Below are positions 53,126 to 60,891 of a stretch of 64,000 bases of DNA, one piece after another (the first letter of the stretch is position 1; each line of letters begins with the position of its first letter). Origin of the DNA: Pseudomonadota bacterium. GTDB lineage: Bacteria; Desulfobacterota; Binatia; Binatales; Binataceae. The position numbers and the translations under genes were made by a program. The stretch is from assembly GCA_021323675.1 (NCBI GenBank), contig JAJPKP010000047.1, positions 1-64,000 on the forward strand. Direction: 5' to 3'. A model generated the notes under the pieces. That model saw only the letters and a program-made list of their open reading frames with translations, did no database searches and was not told the origin of the DNA.

Positions 53126-55426
53126 CTAATGCACCGAGAAGAACCGAACCACGCCGTTTGCGACGAGATCGTACGAGGGATCGACGAAATGTCCGCTGAA
53201 ATCGGGCGTGCACACACTCGAAGTGGCATCCGCTCCGGCAAACAGCCCCGTTCCGTTGATCGCGTCGCCCAGCCCGGTGACGGGGGCGGTGTAGGTGAAG
53301 GTCACGTCGGTCGTTCCCGCATCGGGTACCGAAGTTATCGTGAAGGTGCCGTTGTACCCGAGGCTGCCTAAGGGATCCACCACCCAACCGTCAAACAGAT
53401 CGCCGATAGTCACAACCTGACCGGGTGAGAAACCGTGCGGCGATGCGGTCGTGACGGTGACGGTCGATCCGCTTTCGGTAATGCTGGCGATTGGCACCGT
53501 GTTCTGAGTACATCCCGAAACCCGCGGCGCAGCGATCAGCCCCGGCAGGCTCACAACCGCGATCGAAGTCCGCGAGTAAGGAAGCGACGACGTCCCGCTC
53601 GGCGAGGCTTCCGAGAGAGCCGTGGTCACGTTGTACGTGGTGTTCATCAGGATGCCGTAGGCGTTGCCGCTGCCGATCGTCGCATACGCGGCGGCCAGCC
53701 CGTGCGGATCGAACGAATTTTCCCAGGGCGCCTGAGTCACCGGATCGTTTGGCAGCGCCGCCAATACGTAGTCCAGCACCTGCGGAGCGGAACCCGCCGT
53801 CGATGAGGATGGCAGCACGAAGGCGCCAATCGCGCCGGAGCCGAATTCGTCCTCTATAAAGCCGTAGTGCGTTCCGGTCGCGATCGAAATTGCGGTCGCG
53901 CCCGAGGTAAAGAAGCTGGGCGCCGGCCCGGTCGGAAGCCAGAACTGTGACATATTGACCGGTCCCAGCTCGGGCAGATTTTGCACGCTGCTGGGTGAAT
54001 TCCAGCTTCCGGGGCTGCCGGCCGTGCCCGTCCGCTGACTCAAATCGGTCAGCAGCAGGTTGCCAGTGAATTCTTCGGTCGCGACCGTTGCTCCCGTCGA
54101 ATCCTGTACGGCCGAGTCCATCTCCGCATCAGGATCCAGCAACGACGACGCCGGGCTGAAGTTCTGCTGCGAGGGCGAACTCACGCTCAAGTCGAACAAT
54201 TCAAGATCGGGCGGCTGCGTCAGGTCCCAGGGCCCGATTCCTGAAACAGGATTGCCCGAGAAGTCCTGCTGCAAGGGGCCGATGTTTTCGGTTGCGGAAA
54301 CCAGGAGGTTCCGATCGGTATCGACGCTCCATGCTTCGGCAATATGGTTGCCGGTCGCATAGAAAACGGGGCTCAGGGTATTGTTCGCCAGGTTCAGAAC
54401 CTGGTAGCCGCTCATGCCCGGATTGACCGATGGATCCGCGCTCACTCCGATTATTGCCGTGTTGTCGGCCGCATTGACGCTAACTCCGCAGGTCACGCAC
54501 GCGCCACCCGATGAATAAAAAGGAAAGTTCGGATTGCCGGCGCTGGTGAGAGTCGCGGTTATAGTGTTGGTCGCGCTGTTGATGATGTAGATGTCGTTCT
54601 GATTGCTGGTACAAACGACGATGCCGGTGTTCTGGTTGCCGGCGCACGAGTTGACCGCCTGCGGAGTGTTGATCTGCGTCTTCACGCCGGTCGTCGAAAG
54701 CGGAACCACCGAAACTCCCGTGTAGGTCACGCCTGGAATCACCGGCTGAGTCACATCAGGATTGACCAAGGGATTCGGATCCTCCAGGTAGCTGCCGTTT
54801 GGCACGTATGCGTATTCGACGCCTCCGATGCTCAGCAGACCGAATGCGCCCGCCGCGTTTCCGGCCATCGCGCCACCCGCGGGCAGCGATGCCGGTACCG
54901 CTGCGACGGTAGGCCGCGGAGTCGGGGTCGGGGTCGGGGTCGGCGTCAGCGTCGGAGTTGGTGTCAAAGTCGGCGTCGGAGTCAGGGTCGGAACTGGCGT
55001 GCGCGTCGAAGTCGGAGTCGGCGTTCGTCGCGGGCAGATCGTCGGCGTCGGCTTGGGGCTCGGCGATGGCGACGGTGAGCATCCACCGTCATTCTCGTGC
55101 GCGTTTTTCCAGGGCCAGTCGGACGAGCCACTGTTGCGATGGCCCTCCGAGTCGGCATCGCTGTGATGATCGTCGCCCCTGCCGTTGTCATCGCAGGGAC
55201 CGCCGCGGCGCGAGCCATCGCCATCGGATGAATGGTAGGCGCCGTGGTTTTCGTCCCCGCCTCCGGATGATCGGCCGCCATCGCTAGCCAGTGCGGCTGT
55301 GCGTCCGGGAAGCGAGAAGAAGGCCGCGAGCGCGAGAATCCCAACAAAAGCCGGAAGAATTCGTCGCTCACGCGACAGAGTGCTCAGATTTTTTAACCCG
55401 AAGAAGAGAGAACTCAATGGGTGCAA
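53126..55426 (-). CDS. Large secreted protein with Pro/Thr linker and beta-propeller-like body
   Basis: This is a protein of up to 766 residues. An N-terminal hydrophobic signal (about 25-45) is followed by a Ser/Gly/Asp-rich segment, a long PTPT linker (about 115-170) and a body at about 180-640. The body has many short beta-strand repeats (NDIYIINSATNTITATLTSAG and similar), suggesting a YVTN-like beta-propeller. The C-terminus has a further beta domain. Its role is unknown; a cell-surface binding protein is plausible. The start is a TTG, at 55426 or 55417; an in-frame stop lies 9 bases upstream of the first. A promoter-like sequence is present at 55518-55546. Confidence 0.75.
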   Translation of the reverse strand: MHPLSSLFFGLKNLSTLSRERRILPAFVGILALAAFFSLPGRTAALASDGGRSSGGGDENHGAYHSSDGDGSRRGGPCDDNGRGDDHHSDADSEGHRNSGSSDWPWKNAHENDGGCSPSPSPSPKPTPTICPRRTPTPTSTRTPVPTLTPTPTLTPTPTLTPTPTPTPTPRPTVAAVPASLPAGGAMAGNAAGAFGLLSIGGVEYAYVPNGSYLEDPNPLVNPDVTQPVIPGVTYTGVSVVPLSTTGVKTQINTPQAVNSCAGNQNTGIVVCTSNQNDIYIINSATNTITATLTSAGNPNFPFYSSGGACVTCGVSVNAADNTAIIGVSADPSVNPGMSGYQVLNLANNTLSPVFYATGNHIAEAWSVDTDRNLLVSATENIGPLQQDFSGNPVSGIGPWDLTQPPDLELFDLSVSSPSQQNFSPASSLLDPDAEMDSAVQDSTGATVATEEFTGNLLLTDLSQRTGTAGSPGSWNSPSSVQNLPELGPVNMSQFWLPTGPAPSFFTSGATAISIATGTHYGFIEDEFGSGAIGAFVLPSSSTAGSAPQVLDYVLAALPNDPVTQAPWENSFDPHGLAAAYATIGSGNAYGILMNTTYNVTTALSEASPSGTSSLPYSRTSIAVVSLPGLIAAPRVSGCTQNTVPIASITESGSTVTVTTASPHGFSPGQVVTIGDLFDGWVVDPLGSLGYNGTFTITSVPDAGTTDVTFTYTAPVTGLGDAINGTGLFAGADATSSVCTPDFSGHFVDPSYDLVANGVVRFFSVH
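54916..55030. repeat. Hexanucleotide-type tandem repeat encoding Pro-Thr linker
   Basis: A run of GTCGGN-type hexamers (GTCGGG, GTCGGC, GTCGGA, GTCAGG) fills this stretch. On the minus strand it encodes the PTPTPTL linker of the secreted protein. Such repeats can change length by slippage. The unit varies at the third and sixth bases. Confidence 0.7.
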
Positions 55427-55517
55427 ACTCCTTCAAAGTGTTCATGCGAACGCCCCCTTTCGCACTTGCTACAAATAGACAAAAAACACGCTAAAATGTC
55501 TCAATGCCGCCTTTGTT

Positions 55518-55546
55518 AGTATAGCTTTGTTATAGCAATCTTGCAA
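55518..55546 (-). promoter_or_regulatory. Sigma70-like promoter for the secreted-protein gene
   Basis: On the minus strand TTGCAA (55546-55541) is followed after exactly 17 bp by TATACT (55523-55518), four and five of six matches to the -35 and -10 consensus. Transcription would start near 55511 and run into the secreted-protein gene about 85 bases later. Confidence 0.5.
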
Positions 55547-55560
55547 AGCTCTTGAGCTTT
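55545..55560. promoter_or_regulatory. 16-bp palindrome, candidate operator of the lasso-type locus
   Basis: AAAGCTC TT GAGCTTT has perfect 7-bp arms. It overlaps the -35 position of the minus-strand promoter and lies 155 bp upstream of the PqqD-like gene. It could bind a dimeric regulator controlling both arms. No regulator is encoded next to it. Confidence 0.4.
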
Positions 55561-55714
55561 AAATACGTTCAATTTTAGACTTAGACTGGCCTGTGCGCTT
55601 GAAAATTCAAGGATTTAGCGAATTTCATGTAAATTTCGGCTTACTTGGACGGCGGAGCCTGCGCTGTGCTATTATTAACGTTGTTTTTGCCGTTTTAGAG
55701 AATATAAGGGTTTA

Positions 55715-56005
55715 ATGAGTGAGCTTGCGCTAACTCTCAACTCGCGCCTCGTCGCATCCAGGAACCAGGTCTCCTGCGACCTCGCCGGCGAAGCTGCCAT
55801 CCTCAACCTGAAGAGCGGGGTCTATTTCGGCCTGGACCCGATCGGAGCCCGAGTCTGGAAAGCCCTGCTTGCTCCTGTCACGCTTGACCAGCTCTGCATC
55901 GAACTGGCGCAAGAGTACGATGTGCAGCGCGAGACGCTTGAAGCGGACCTGCGCGAGCTGATTCAAGACCTGGTGGCTCACGGTCTGGTCGAAGTGGTCG
56001 AATGA
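55715..56005 (+). CDS. PqqD-like leader-binding protein (lasso B1)
   Basis: This 96-residue PqqD-fold protein (a RiPP recognition element) is recognised by AILNLKSGVYFGLDPIGARVWKAL and the helical DLRELIQDLVAHGLVE tail. In lasso clusters the stand-alone B1 protein holds the precursor leader peptide and delivers it to B2. It begins the plus-strand operon, and its stop overlaps the B2 start by four bases. The weak RBS-like TAAGGG lies at 55705-55710. Confidence 0.88.
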   Translation: MSELALTLNSRLVASRNQVSCDLAGEAAILNLKSGVYFGLDPIGARVWKALLAPVTLDQLCIELAQEYDVQRETLEADLRELIQDLVAHGLVEVVE

Positions 56006-56421
56006 GGTTCTTCAGCAGGTTTGTGAGCTTGAGTTGGAAGGATCGTGCGCTCCTGATAAGCGCGGGCGCGCTGCTCTCTGTTGCTGGTATATGTCTCAAG
56101 CTGATGCCGTGGCGCGCGGCGCTTCAAGCCGCAAGGAGTATTCCGGTTCCCCCGAGAATGCGGTTCACCGTAGCCGAAGCGGAATGGGCGGTTGGATGCG
56201 CAAGTAGATGGATCCCCGGTTCCACCTGCCTCTCGCGGGCGCTCGCGCTGAACCAGATGCTATCGCGCGGCGGGCACGTCTCACGAATCCATCTGGGAGT
56301 CACCAGGAGCCCCGAAGGCCGGTTTGCCGCTCACGCCTGGGTGGAGCACGATCGCGCACCCTTACTCGATGATCCTGCCGAGCTGGAGGGCTACGCCCGG
56401 CTGCTGACACTGGAGGACTAA
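56002..56421 (+). CDS. Lasso peptide B2 transglutaminase-fold leader peptidase
   Basis: This 139-residue protein is short but complete for B2 and has the Cys-His-Asp triad of the transglutaminase fold. Cys76 lies in STCLSRALA, His111 in AAHAWVE, and Asp123 is 12 residues later, as in McjB (His182, Asp194). The N-terminal 40 residues are the usual basic-hydrophobic helix. It would cut the leader from the lasso precursor. It overlaps B1 and is followed by the UPF0489 gene after 2 bp. Confidence 0.88.
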   Translation: MRFFSRFVSLSWKDRALLISAGALLSVAGICLKLMPWRAALQAARSIPVPPRMRFTVAEAEWAVGCASRWIPGSTCLSRALALNQMLSRGGHVSRIHLGVTRSPEGRFAAHAWVEHDRAPLLDDPAELEGYARLLTLED

Positions 56422-56423
56422 GA

Positions 56424-57968
56424 ATGTCCTCCTCGGCCTCCTGCGCGCTTCCGTCCGCATCAAATTCCCTCGACTCTCAAGCGCCGCCTCTCCATCGCAT
56501 CGAAAATCACGACGAGGCCTTTTACATCTGGCGTGATGCCGGAATACGGGCGGCGCTGCTGGTGCATATCGACGCGCATCACGACATGTGGCGAATCCGC
56601 GGCGAGGGCATCACGATTGCCAATTTCATCTGCGCAGCCCTCGAGCAAGACATCGTACGCGAAGTCTGTTGGGTGGTGCCCGATCGCTCGATAAGCGATC
56701 GGCGCGCGCGCGGAATCCTCGTGCGGCAACTGCGAAGCCTCGCAAAGGACTACGGGACTTCGCCGCGCTCGATCGAAATTCTGCCTGACCGCATCCGCCT
56801 GCGCCTCAACGGCAGGTTGCTCACCGTCGCCGCGATGTCTTCGCTTGATTTCGCCGGACAGCGCGTTCTGCTCGACATCGACGTCGACTATTTCGCCATC
56901 CCGCAGATTGCCCATGCACGGCCCGACACGCACTCTGCTTTGCCCTGGCGATGGCCCGACGAGCTGATCGATCAAATCCGGGCGGCGCGTCTCGAGCCCG
57001 AGATGATTACGATCGCGCACTCGGTGGACGGCTGCTATACGCCGCTGGCGTGGAAGTATCTTGGCGAGGAACTCGAATGCCGGCTTCGGGGTTCTATCGA
57101 CAGCGCCGGCTACGATCGATTGCGCGAAGGATCGCTCTGCGCGGCGCGGGGAGACATGGAAAAGGCGCGGACGCTCTTCACGCAGGCAATCAAACTGCTT
57201 CCGGACAGCGCCGCGCCGCACTACCATCTCGCGCTGCTGTCCGCCCGAGCCGGCCGCCTGCGCGAGGCGCAAAGCCATAGCTGTCGAGCGCTTGAAATCG
57301 ATCCGAGCTATCAGAACCCTTTCAACAGCCTGGGGTTGCGTTGTCTCTGGCGGGGCCGCTGGTCGCAAGCCGAAGCCGAGTTCCGCTGGGCGCTCGGGAT
57401 CAACCCTGCCGATTTTCACGCGATGGCCGGGCTTGCGCGAGTCGCGATACGCCGAAGAAAATGGGCGGATGCGGCCGAATGGTCGGATCGGTCTCTTGCG
57501 CTATGGACCGACAATCTCGATGCGCACCGATGCCTGGCGCAGGCCTGCGCCCGCGGCGGCAGGCTTGACGATGCGATCGAGCACTACGAACGATCGCTGA
57601 GCCTGGCGCTGCATGGGCAGAAGCCTCTCTCCTGGCACATTCTTACCTGCACGCAACCGGCGCGGGTGATAGATGAAGATCACTGGTTGACTTACGCCGA
57701 TCTCGGCCGGCTCCTGGCGCTTCGGGGCGATAGCGCCCGCGCGATTTCGTGTTACCAAATCGCGTTCACCGCCGGCCTCGACCACACGCGCGACCGCCTC
57801 CGGCTGGCCCGCCTGTATGTGAAAACGGGGCAACGCCGTGAAGCTGTCAGCCAGCTCGCCCAGGCCGCGCGCCAGCTTCCCCGAAGTTTGAAAGCTCACA
57901 GCGCCCGAGTTTGGCGCCGCGCGCGGCTCCATTTCGAGAATTTCCTTGAAGACCGAGGGCTCGGATGA
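56424..57968 (+). CDS. UPF0489 (peptide-arginase-like) domain fused to TPR repeats
   Basis: This 514-residue protein has a UPF0489-type N-terminal domain (about 22-215) with arginase-fold metal motifs: DAHHD at 50-54 (Asp50, His52, Asp54) and DIDVD at 151-155. SVDGCYTP lies near 200. UPF0489 members such as OspR turn peptide arginines into ornithine in RiPP pathways. Several TPR-like helical pairs follow (about 235-500), probably for protein or peptide binding. It lies between B2 and the second cyclase and overlaps the latter by 4 bp. The arginase role in a lasso pathway is inferred; the metal motifs are seen. Confidence 0.8.
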   Translation: MSSSASCALPSASNSLDSQAPPLHRIENHDEAFYIWRDAGIRAALLVHIDAHHDMWRIRGEGITIANFICAALEQDIVREVCWVVPDRSISDRRARGILVRQLRSLAKDYGTSPRSIEILPDRIRLRLNGRLLTVAAMSSLDFAGQRVLLDIDVDYFAIPQIAHARPDTHSALPWRWPDELIDQIRAARLEPEMITIAHSVDGCYTPLAWKYLGEELECRLRGSIDSAGYDRLREGSLCAARGDMEKARTLFTQAIKLLPDSAAPHYHLALLSARAGRLREAQSHSCRALEIDPSYQNPFNSLGLRCLWRGRWSQAEAEFRWALGINPADFHAMAGLARVAIRRRKWADAAEWSDRSLALWTDNLDAHRCLAQACARGGRLDDAIEHYERSLSLALHGQKPLSWHILTCTQPARVIDEDHWLTYADLGRLLALRGDSARAISCYQIAFTAGLDHTRDRLRLARLYVKTGQRREAVSQLAQAARQLPRSLKAHSARVWRRARLHFENFLEDRGLG

Positions 57969-59857
57969 GCGGGCTTGTCGGCGTCTGGAACGGTGACGGC
58001 AGTCCGGTCGACCGCTCGATCCTGGCCTCGATGGCCGATCGGATTGCTCATCGCGGCGGCGACGGTCTCGATTTCTGCATTCAAGGTCCCGTCGGGATGG
58101 GATGTCATCTGCGGCGCGTTGTCCCTGAGTCCCGCACGGAGCATCAGCCGCTGTCCGACGATCAAGGCAACGTGGTGCTGTTTGACGGGAGGCTCGACAA
58201 TCGCGGCGAGTTGATGGCGGCGCTGAATATCGCGCGGGACGGCGCGATGCATTCGGATACCGACCTGGTCCTGGCGTCACTGCGCAGATGGGGCAAGACC
58301 TGCCCCGCTCATATCGTTGGCGAATTCGCGATGGCCGCTTTCTCGCCCATCGGCCGGCAACTCCTGCTGGCGCGAGACCCGGTGGGATGCCGCCCGCTTT
58401 ACTACTGGACCGACGGCAGGAACCTGGTCTTTGCTTCCGAAGCGAAAGCCCTGCTCGCGCATCCCCGGATCAGCGCGGAGCCGAACCTTGACCTGCTGGC
58501 CGATTCCCTGGTGCTGAAACAGCTTCCGTATGAGGATGATGGACAGTCATTTTTTGCGCGCATCCGGCGCGTATTGCCCGGCCATCTGCTCGTCGTGACG
58601 CCGGATGGAATCGCGGAGGAGTGTTTTTGGGACTTCAATCCGGCCGCGCAAATCCGCCATCGCGCCTATTCGGATTACGTGCTGACATTGCGTGAATTGC
58701 TCATCCGTGCGATCCGGCGCAGGATGCGCAGCGACTACCCGGTGGCGATCGGCGCCAGCGGCGGCCTCGATTCCACCATCGTCCTCGGCATCGCGGACCT
58801 GGAGAGCAAAAGCAAAGTGTCGCGGCCCTCGCTGCTTCCGCTTTCCTATGCGCCGCTATCCGACGAGCGAAGCCAGGAAAACGAAATCCTCGCGCTGATG
58901 GAGCAATACTGCGGCATACGGATTGACCGAGTTGAGATGGGCCGCCCCGGCAATTTCGATCATTTGGCTGACGCCGCCTGGCATTCCGAGACCCCTTTCT
59001 TCGACGACAGTTGGTGCGCCGAGACTCCGCTGCTCGCCCAGGCGAGCGCCCGGGGCGCGAGAGTGCTGCTCACGGGCCTGTGGAGCGACCAGTTGATGTT
59101 CGTGACCGGCTACCTGGTCGATCTGTGGAAGAAGCTGGGGTGGCGCAAAGTGCTCCGCCATCTTCGCGAATATCCGAGATGGTTCGGGAACATCGATCCT
59201 TCGTATTTCTACCGGCGCTTCTGCCGCGAATTGGCGCTCGGCCTTACGCCGCAGGCGATGCGCTCGCTGCTGCGCCTGCTGTATGGCCGCGGCGCGGCGC
59301 GCAATCGCGCGTGGGTGGCCGACGAATTGATCCGCCGCGCGCGGCGGCCGCGCCCTCGCATCCAGCATCCCCGCTATGCCAACGCGCACGCCCGGAATAT
59401 CTACGAGGTCATTCACGCCAAATCGCATCGCCTCGCTCTCGATGCGGACGAGATGATGGCGGCGCGGTTCGGACTCGTCCGCACGTCGCCGTTCCTCGAC
59501 CGCGACGTGATCGCGTTCCTGATGGCGATTCCCGGCGAAACCCAGACCAGGGGAGGCGTTCCCCGCGGATTGCTCAGGGACGCGGTGCGCGGCCTCATCC
59601 CGCGCCAGGCCCGGTTGCGGCGATGGCGTGACGAGGGGACGACTTCCTCGCGGCTTGAACGCCTGCGGCTCGGCGCCTATCGTGGCTCCGATCCCGGGGC
59701 ATTCGAGAGCGAATCGCTCGGTTTCACTCCAAGTCAACATCTGACCGACGAACAATACCTCGAGGCGTTGGGCCTGGAATTCTGGATCCGAGCCTATTTT
59801 GGCAAGGAGGCGGGACCCCGGCCTCGGGCGATTGTGGGAGTCCGCAAGACCGGCTGA
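57965..59857 (+). CDS. Second asparagine-synthetase-type lasso cyclase, glutaminase cysteine missing
   Basis: This 630-residue protein parallels the one at 51104. It has a class II amidotransferase-like N-terminus starting MSGLVG (Ser in place of Cys2) and an ATP-pyrophosphatase domain with PP-loop SGGLDST at 265-271. It belongs to the lasso C type, which closes the macrolactam ring. It shares the operon with B1, B2 and the kinase, so this copy is the likelier main cyclase. The kinase gene starts 6 bp downstream. Confidence 0.87.
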   Translation: MSGLVGVWNGDGSPVDRSILASMADRIAHRGGDGLDFCIQGPVGMGCHLRRVVPESRTEHQPLSDDQGNVVLFDGRLDNRGELMAALNIARDGAMHSDTDLVLASLRRWGKTCPAHIVGEFAMAAFSPIGRQLLLARDPVGCRPLYYWTDGRNLVFASEAKALLAHPRISAEPNLDLLADSLVLKQLPYEDDGQSFFARIRRVLPGHLLVVTPDGIAEECFWDFNPAAQIRHRAYSDYVLTLRELLIRAIRRRMRSDYPVAIGASGGLDSTIVLGIADLESKSKVSRPSLLPLSYAPLSDERSQENEILALMEQYCGIRIDRVEMGRPGNFDHLADAAWHSETPFFDDSWCAETPLLAQASARGARVLLTGLWSDQLMFVTGYLVDLWKKLGWRKVLRHLREYPRWFGNIDPSYFYRRFCRELALGLTPQAMRSLLRLLYGRGAARNRAWVADELIRRARRPRPRIQHPRYANAHARNIYEVIHAKSHRLALDADEMMAARFGLVRTSPFLDRDVIAFLMAIPGETQTRGGVPRGLLRDAVRGLIPRQARLRRWRDEGTTSSRLERLRLGAYRGSDPGAFESESLGFTPSQHLTDEQYLEALGLEFWIRAYFGKEAGPRPRAIVGVRKTG

Positions 59858-59863
59858 AGCACG

Positions 59864-60853
59864 ATGACGAATTCGGATGCATCGACGGCTCGGGATGCGG
59901 CATCGAGGCGGAATCCGCGCCGATGGACCCATCGCGTTTACGGAATCAGCCTCCGCGCGCCGTGGCGGTTGGCCGGCGTCCCCGCCGCCGACACCCCGAA
60001 CTGTGACGTGGAATTGGTCGAGGGCGATCCCGCCGCCTTCGCGCGGGCGGCCGCCGCTCTGCCCGGATGGAACAGCGGGCGATATCAGGCGGTCAACCTT
60101 CCGCACGGGGGTTTCCTTTGCCGATGGCCGGGATTGTTCGATTTTACGGTTTCGCCTGACGCGCGCCGCATCGAGGTCCTTTCCTGCTCCCGCGTCCATG
60201 ACGAGGGGTTTCAGGCTTACCTGCTGAGCCAGGCGCTCGCCGTTTCGATGGTGAAACTTGGACACGAACCGCTGCACGCCACGGCGGTGCTCTTCGATGG
60301 CGGGGTGGCCGCCTTCATCGGCGACAGCGGATATGGAAAATCGACGCTGGGGGCCCTGATGGTGGAAGCGGGTTGTCCATTGGTTACCGACGACATGCTG
60401 GTGGCAACCCGAAGTGGACAGGAATTTCTCGCACATCCGGGGCCCGCGCGGCTCAAGCTTTACCCGCATATGGCCGAGACGATCTTCGGCTCGCAATTCG
60501 CGGATCTTCCCTCGAATCCGCTGATGCATAAGGTCATTATTCCCGCGGCGGGCGCGCTCGCCGTCGCTCGGCCCCATCGACTGCGGGCGCTTTACGTGAT
60601 TCAGCCGCCGCAAGACAACGCGGACGCGCGGCCGAGGATCGAGCGAGTGCCGCCTGGAGATGCGTTCGCGCTGATCCTTGAGGCCACGATCAACAATTGG
60701 ACCGCCGACCCCGAGCGGCTCGAGCGCCTGTTTCGCTTCGCGACTGAACTGGCACGCGCCGTTCCCGTAAAACGGCTCACGTATGTCCGCGACGTAAGGG
60801 AGCTGCCCGCGCTTCGCGCGGCAGTGCTGGCCGATCTTGCCTCCCCGTCGTAA
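59864..60853 (+). CDS. HPr-kinase-like lasso peptide kinase
   Basis: This 329-residue protein has an HPr kinase/phosphorylase-like C-terminal domain with the P-loop GDSGYGKST (153-161), His138 in LHATAV and DD at 176-177. In lasso clusters such kinases phosphorylate the C-terminal Ser of the precursor. The N-terminal 110 residues are beta-rich. It sits directly after the second cyclase, as in known kinase-bearing lasso loci. ATP or other phosphate donor use is inferred. Confidence 0.87.
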   Translation: MTNSDASTARDAASRRNPRRWTHRVYGISLRAPWRLAGVPAADTPNCDVELVEGDPAAFARAAAALPGWNSGRYQAVNLPHGGFLCRWPGLFDFTVSPDARRIEVLSCSRVHDEGFQAYLLSQALAVSMVKLGHEPLHATAVLFDGGVAAFIGDSGYGKSTLGALMVEAGCPLVTDDMLVATRSGQEFLAHPGPARLKLYPHMAETIFGSQFADLPSNPLMHKVIIPAAGALAVARPHRLRALYVIQPPQDNADARPRIERVPPGDAFALILEATINNWTADPERLERLFRFATELARAVPVKRLTYVRDVRELPALRAAVLADLASPS

Positions 60854-60891
60854 GGCCTGTCCTGGTCCATCGAAATTGCGCGAACGAGGTC

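Larger units (their letters stand above)
55427..55714. other. AT-rich divergent intergenic region of the lasso-type locus
   Basis: This 288-bp gap is clearly AT-richer than the surrounding genes. It lies between the divergent secreted-protein gene (minus) and the PqqD-like gene (plus). It contains a minus-strand promoter match (55518-55546), a 16-bp palindrome (55545-55560) and a weak plus-strand promoter match (TTGGAC at 55645-55650, 19 bp, TATTAT at 55670-55675). No RNA gene is recognised. Confidence 0.7.

Noticed and set aside
54916..55030. Repetitive stretch considered as a CRISPR array
   Set aside because: The units are six-base, contiguous and coding (Pro-Thr linker). There are no spacers.
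55417..55494. Short plus-strand frame from ATG 55417 as a lasso precursor
   Set aside because: It encodes only 25 residues without an Asp or Glu at a ring position, and it overlaps the start of the divergent secreted-protein gene.
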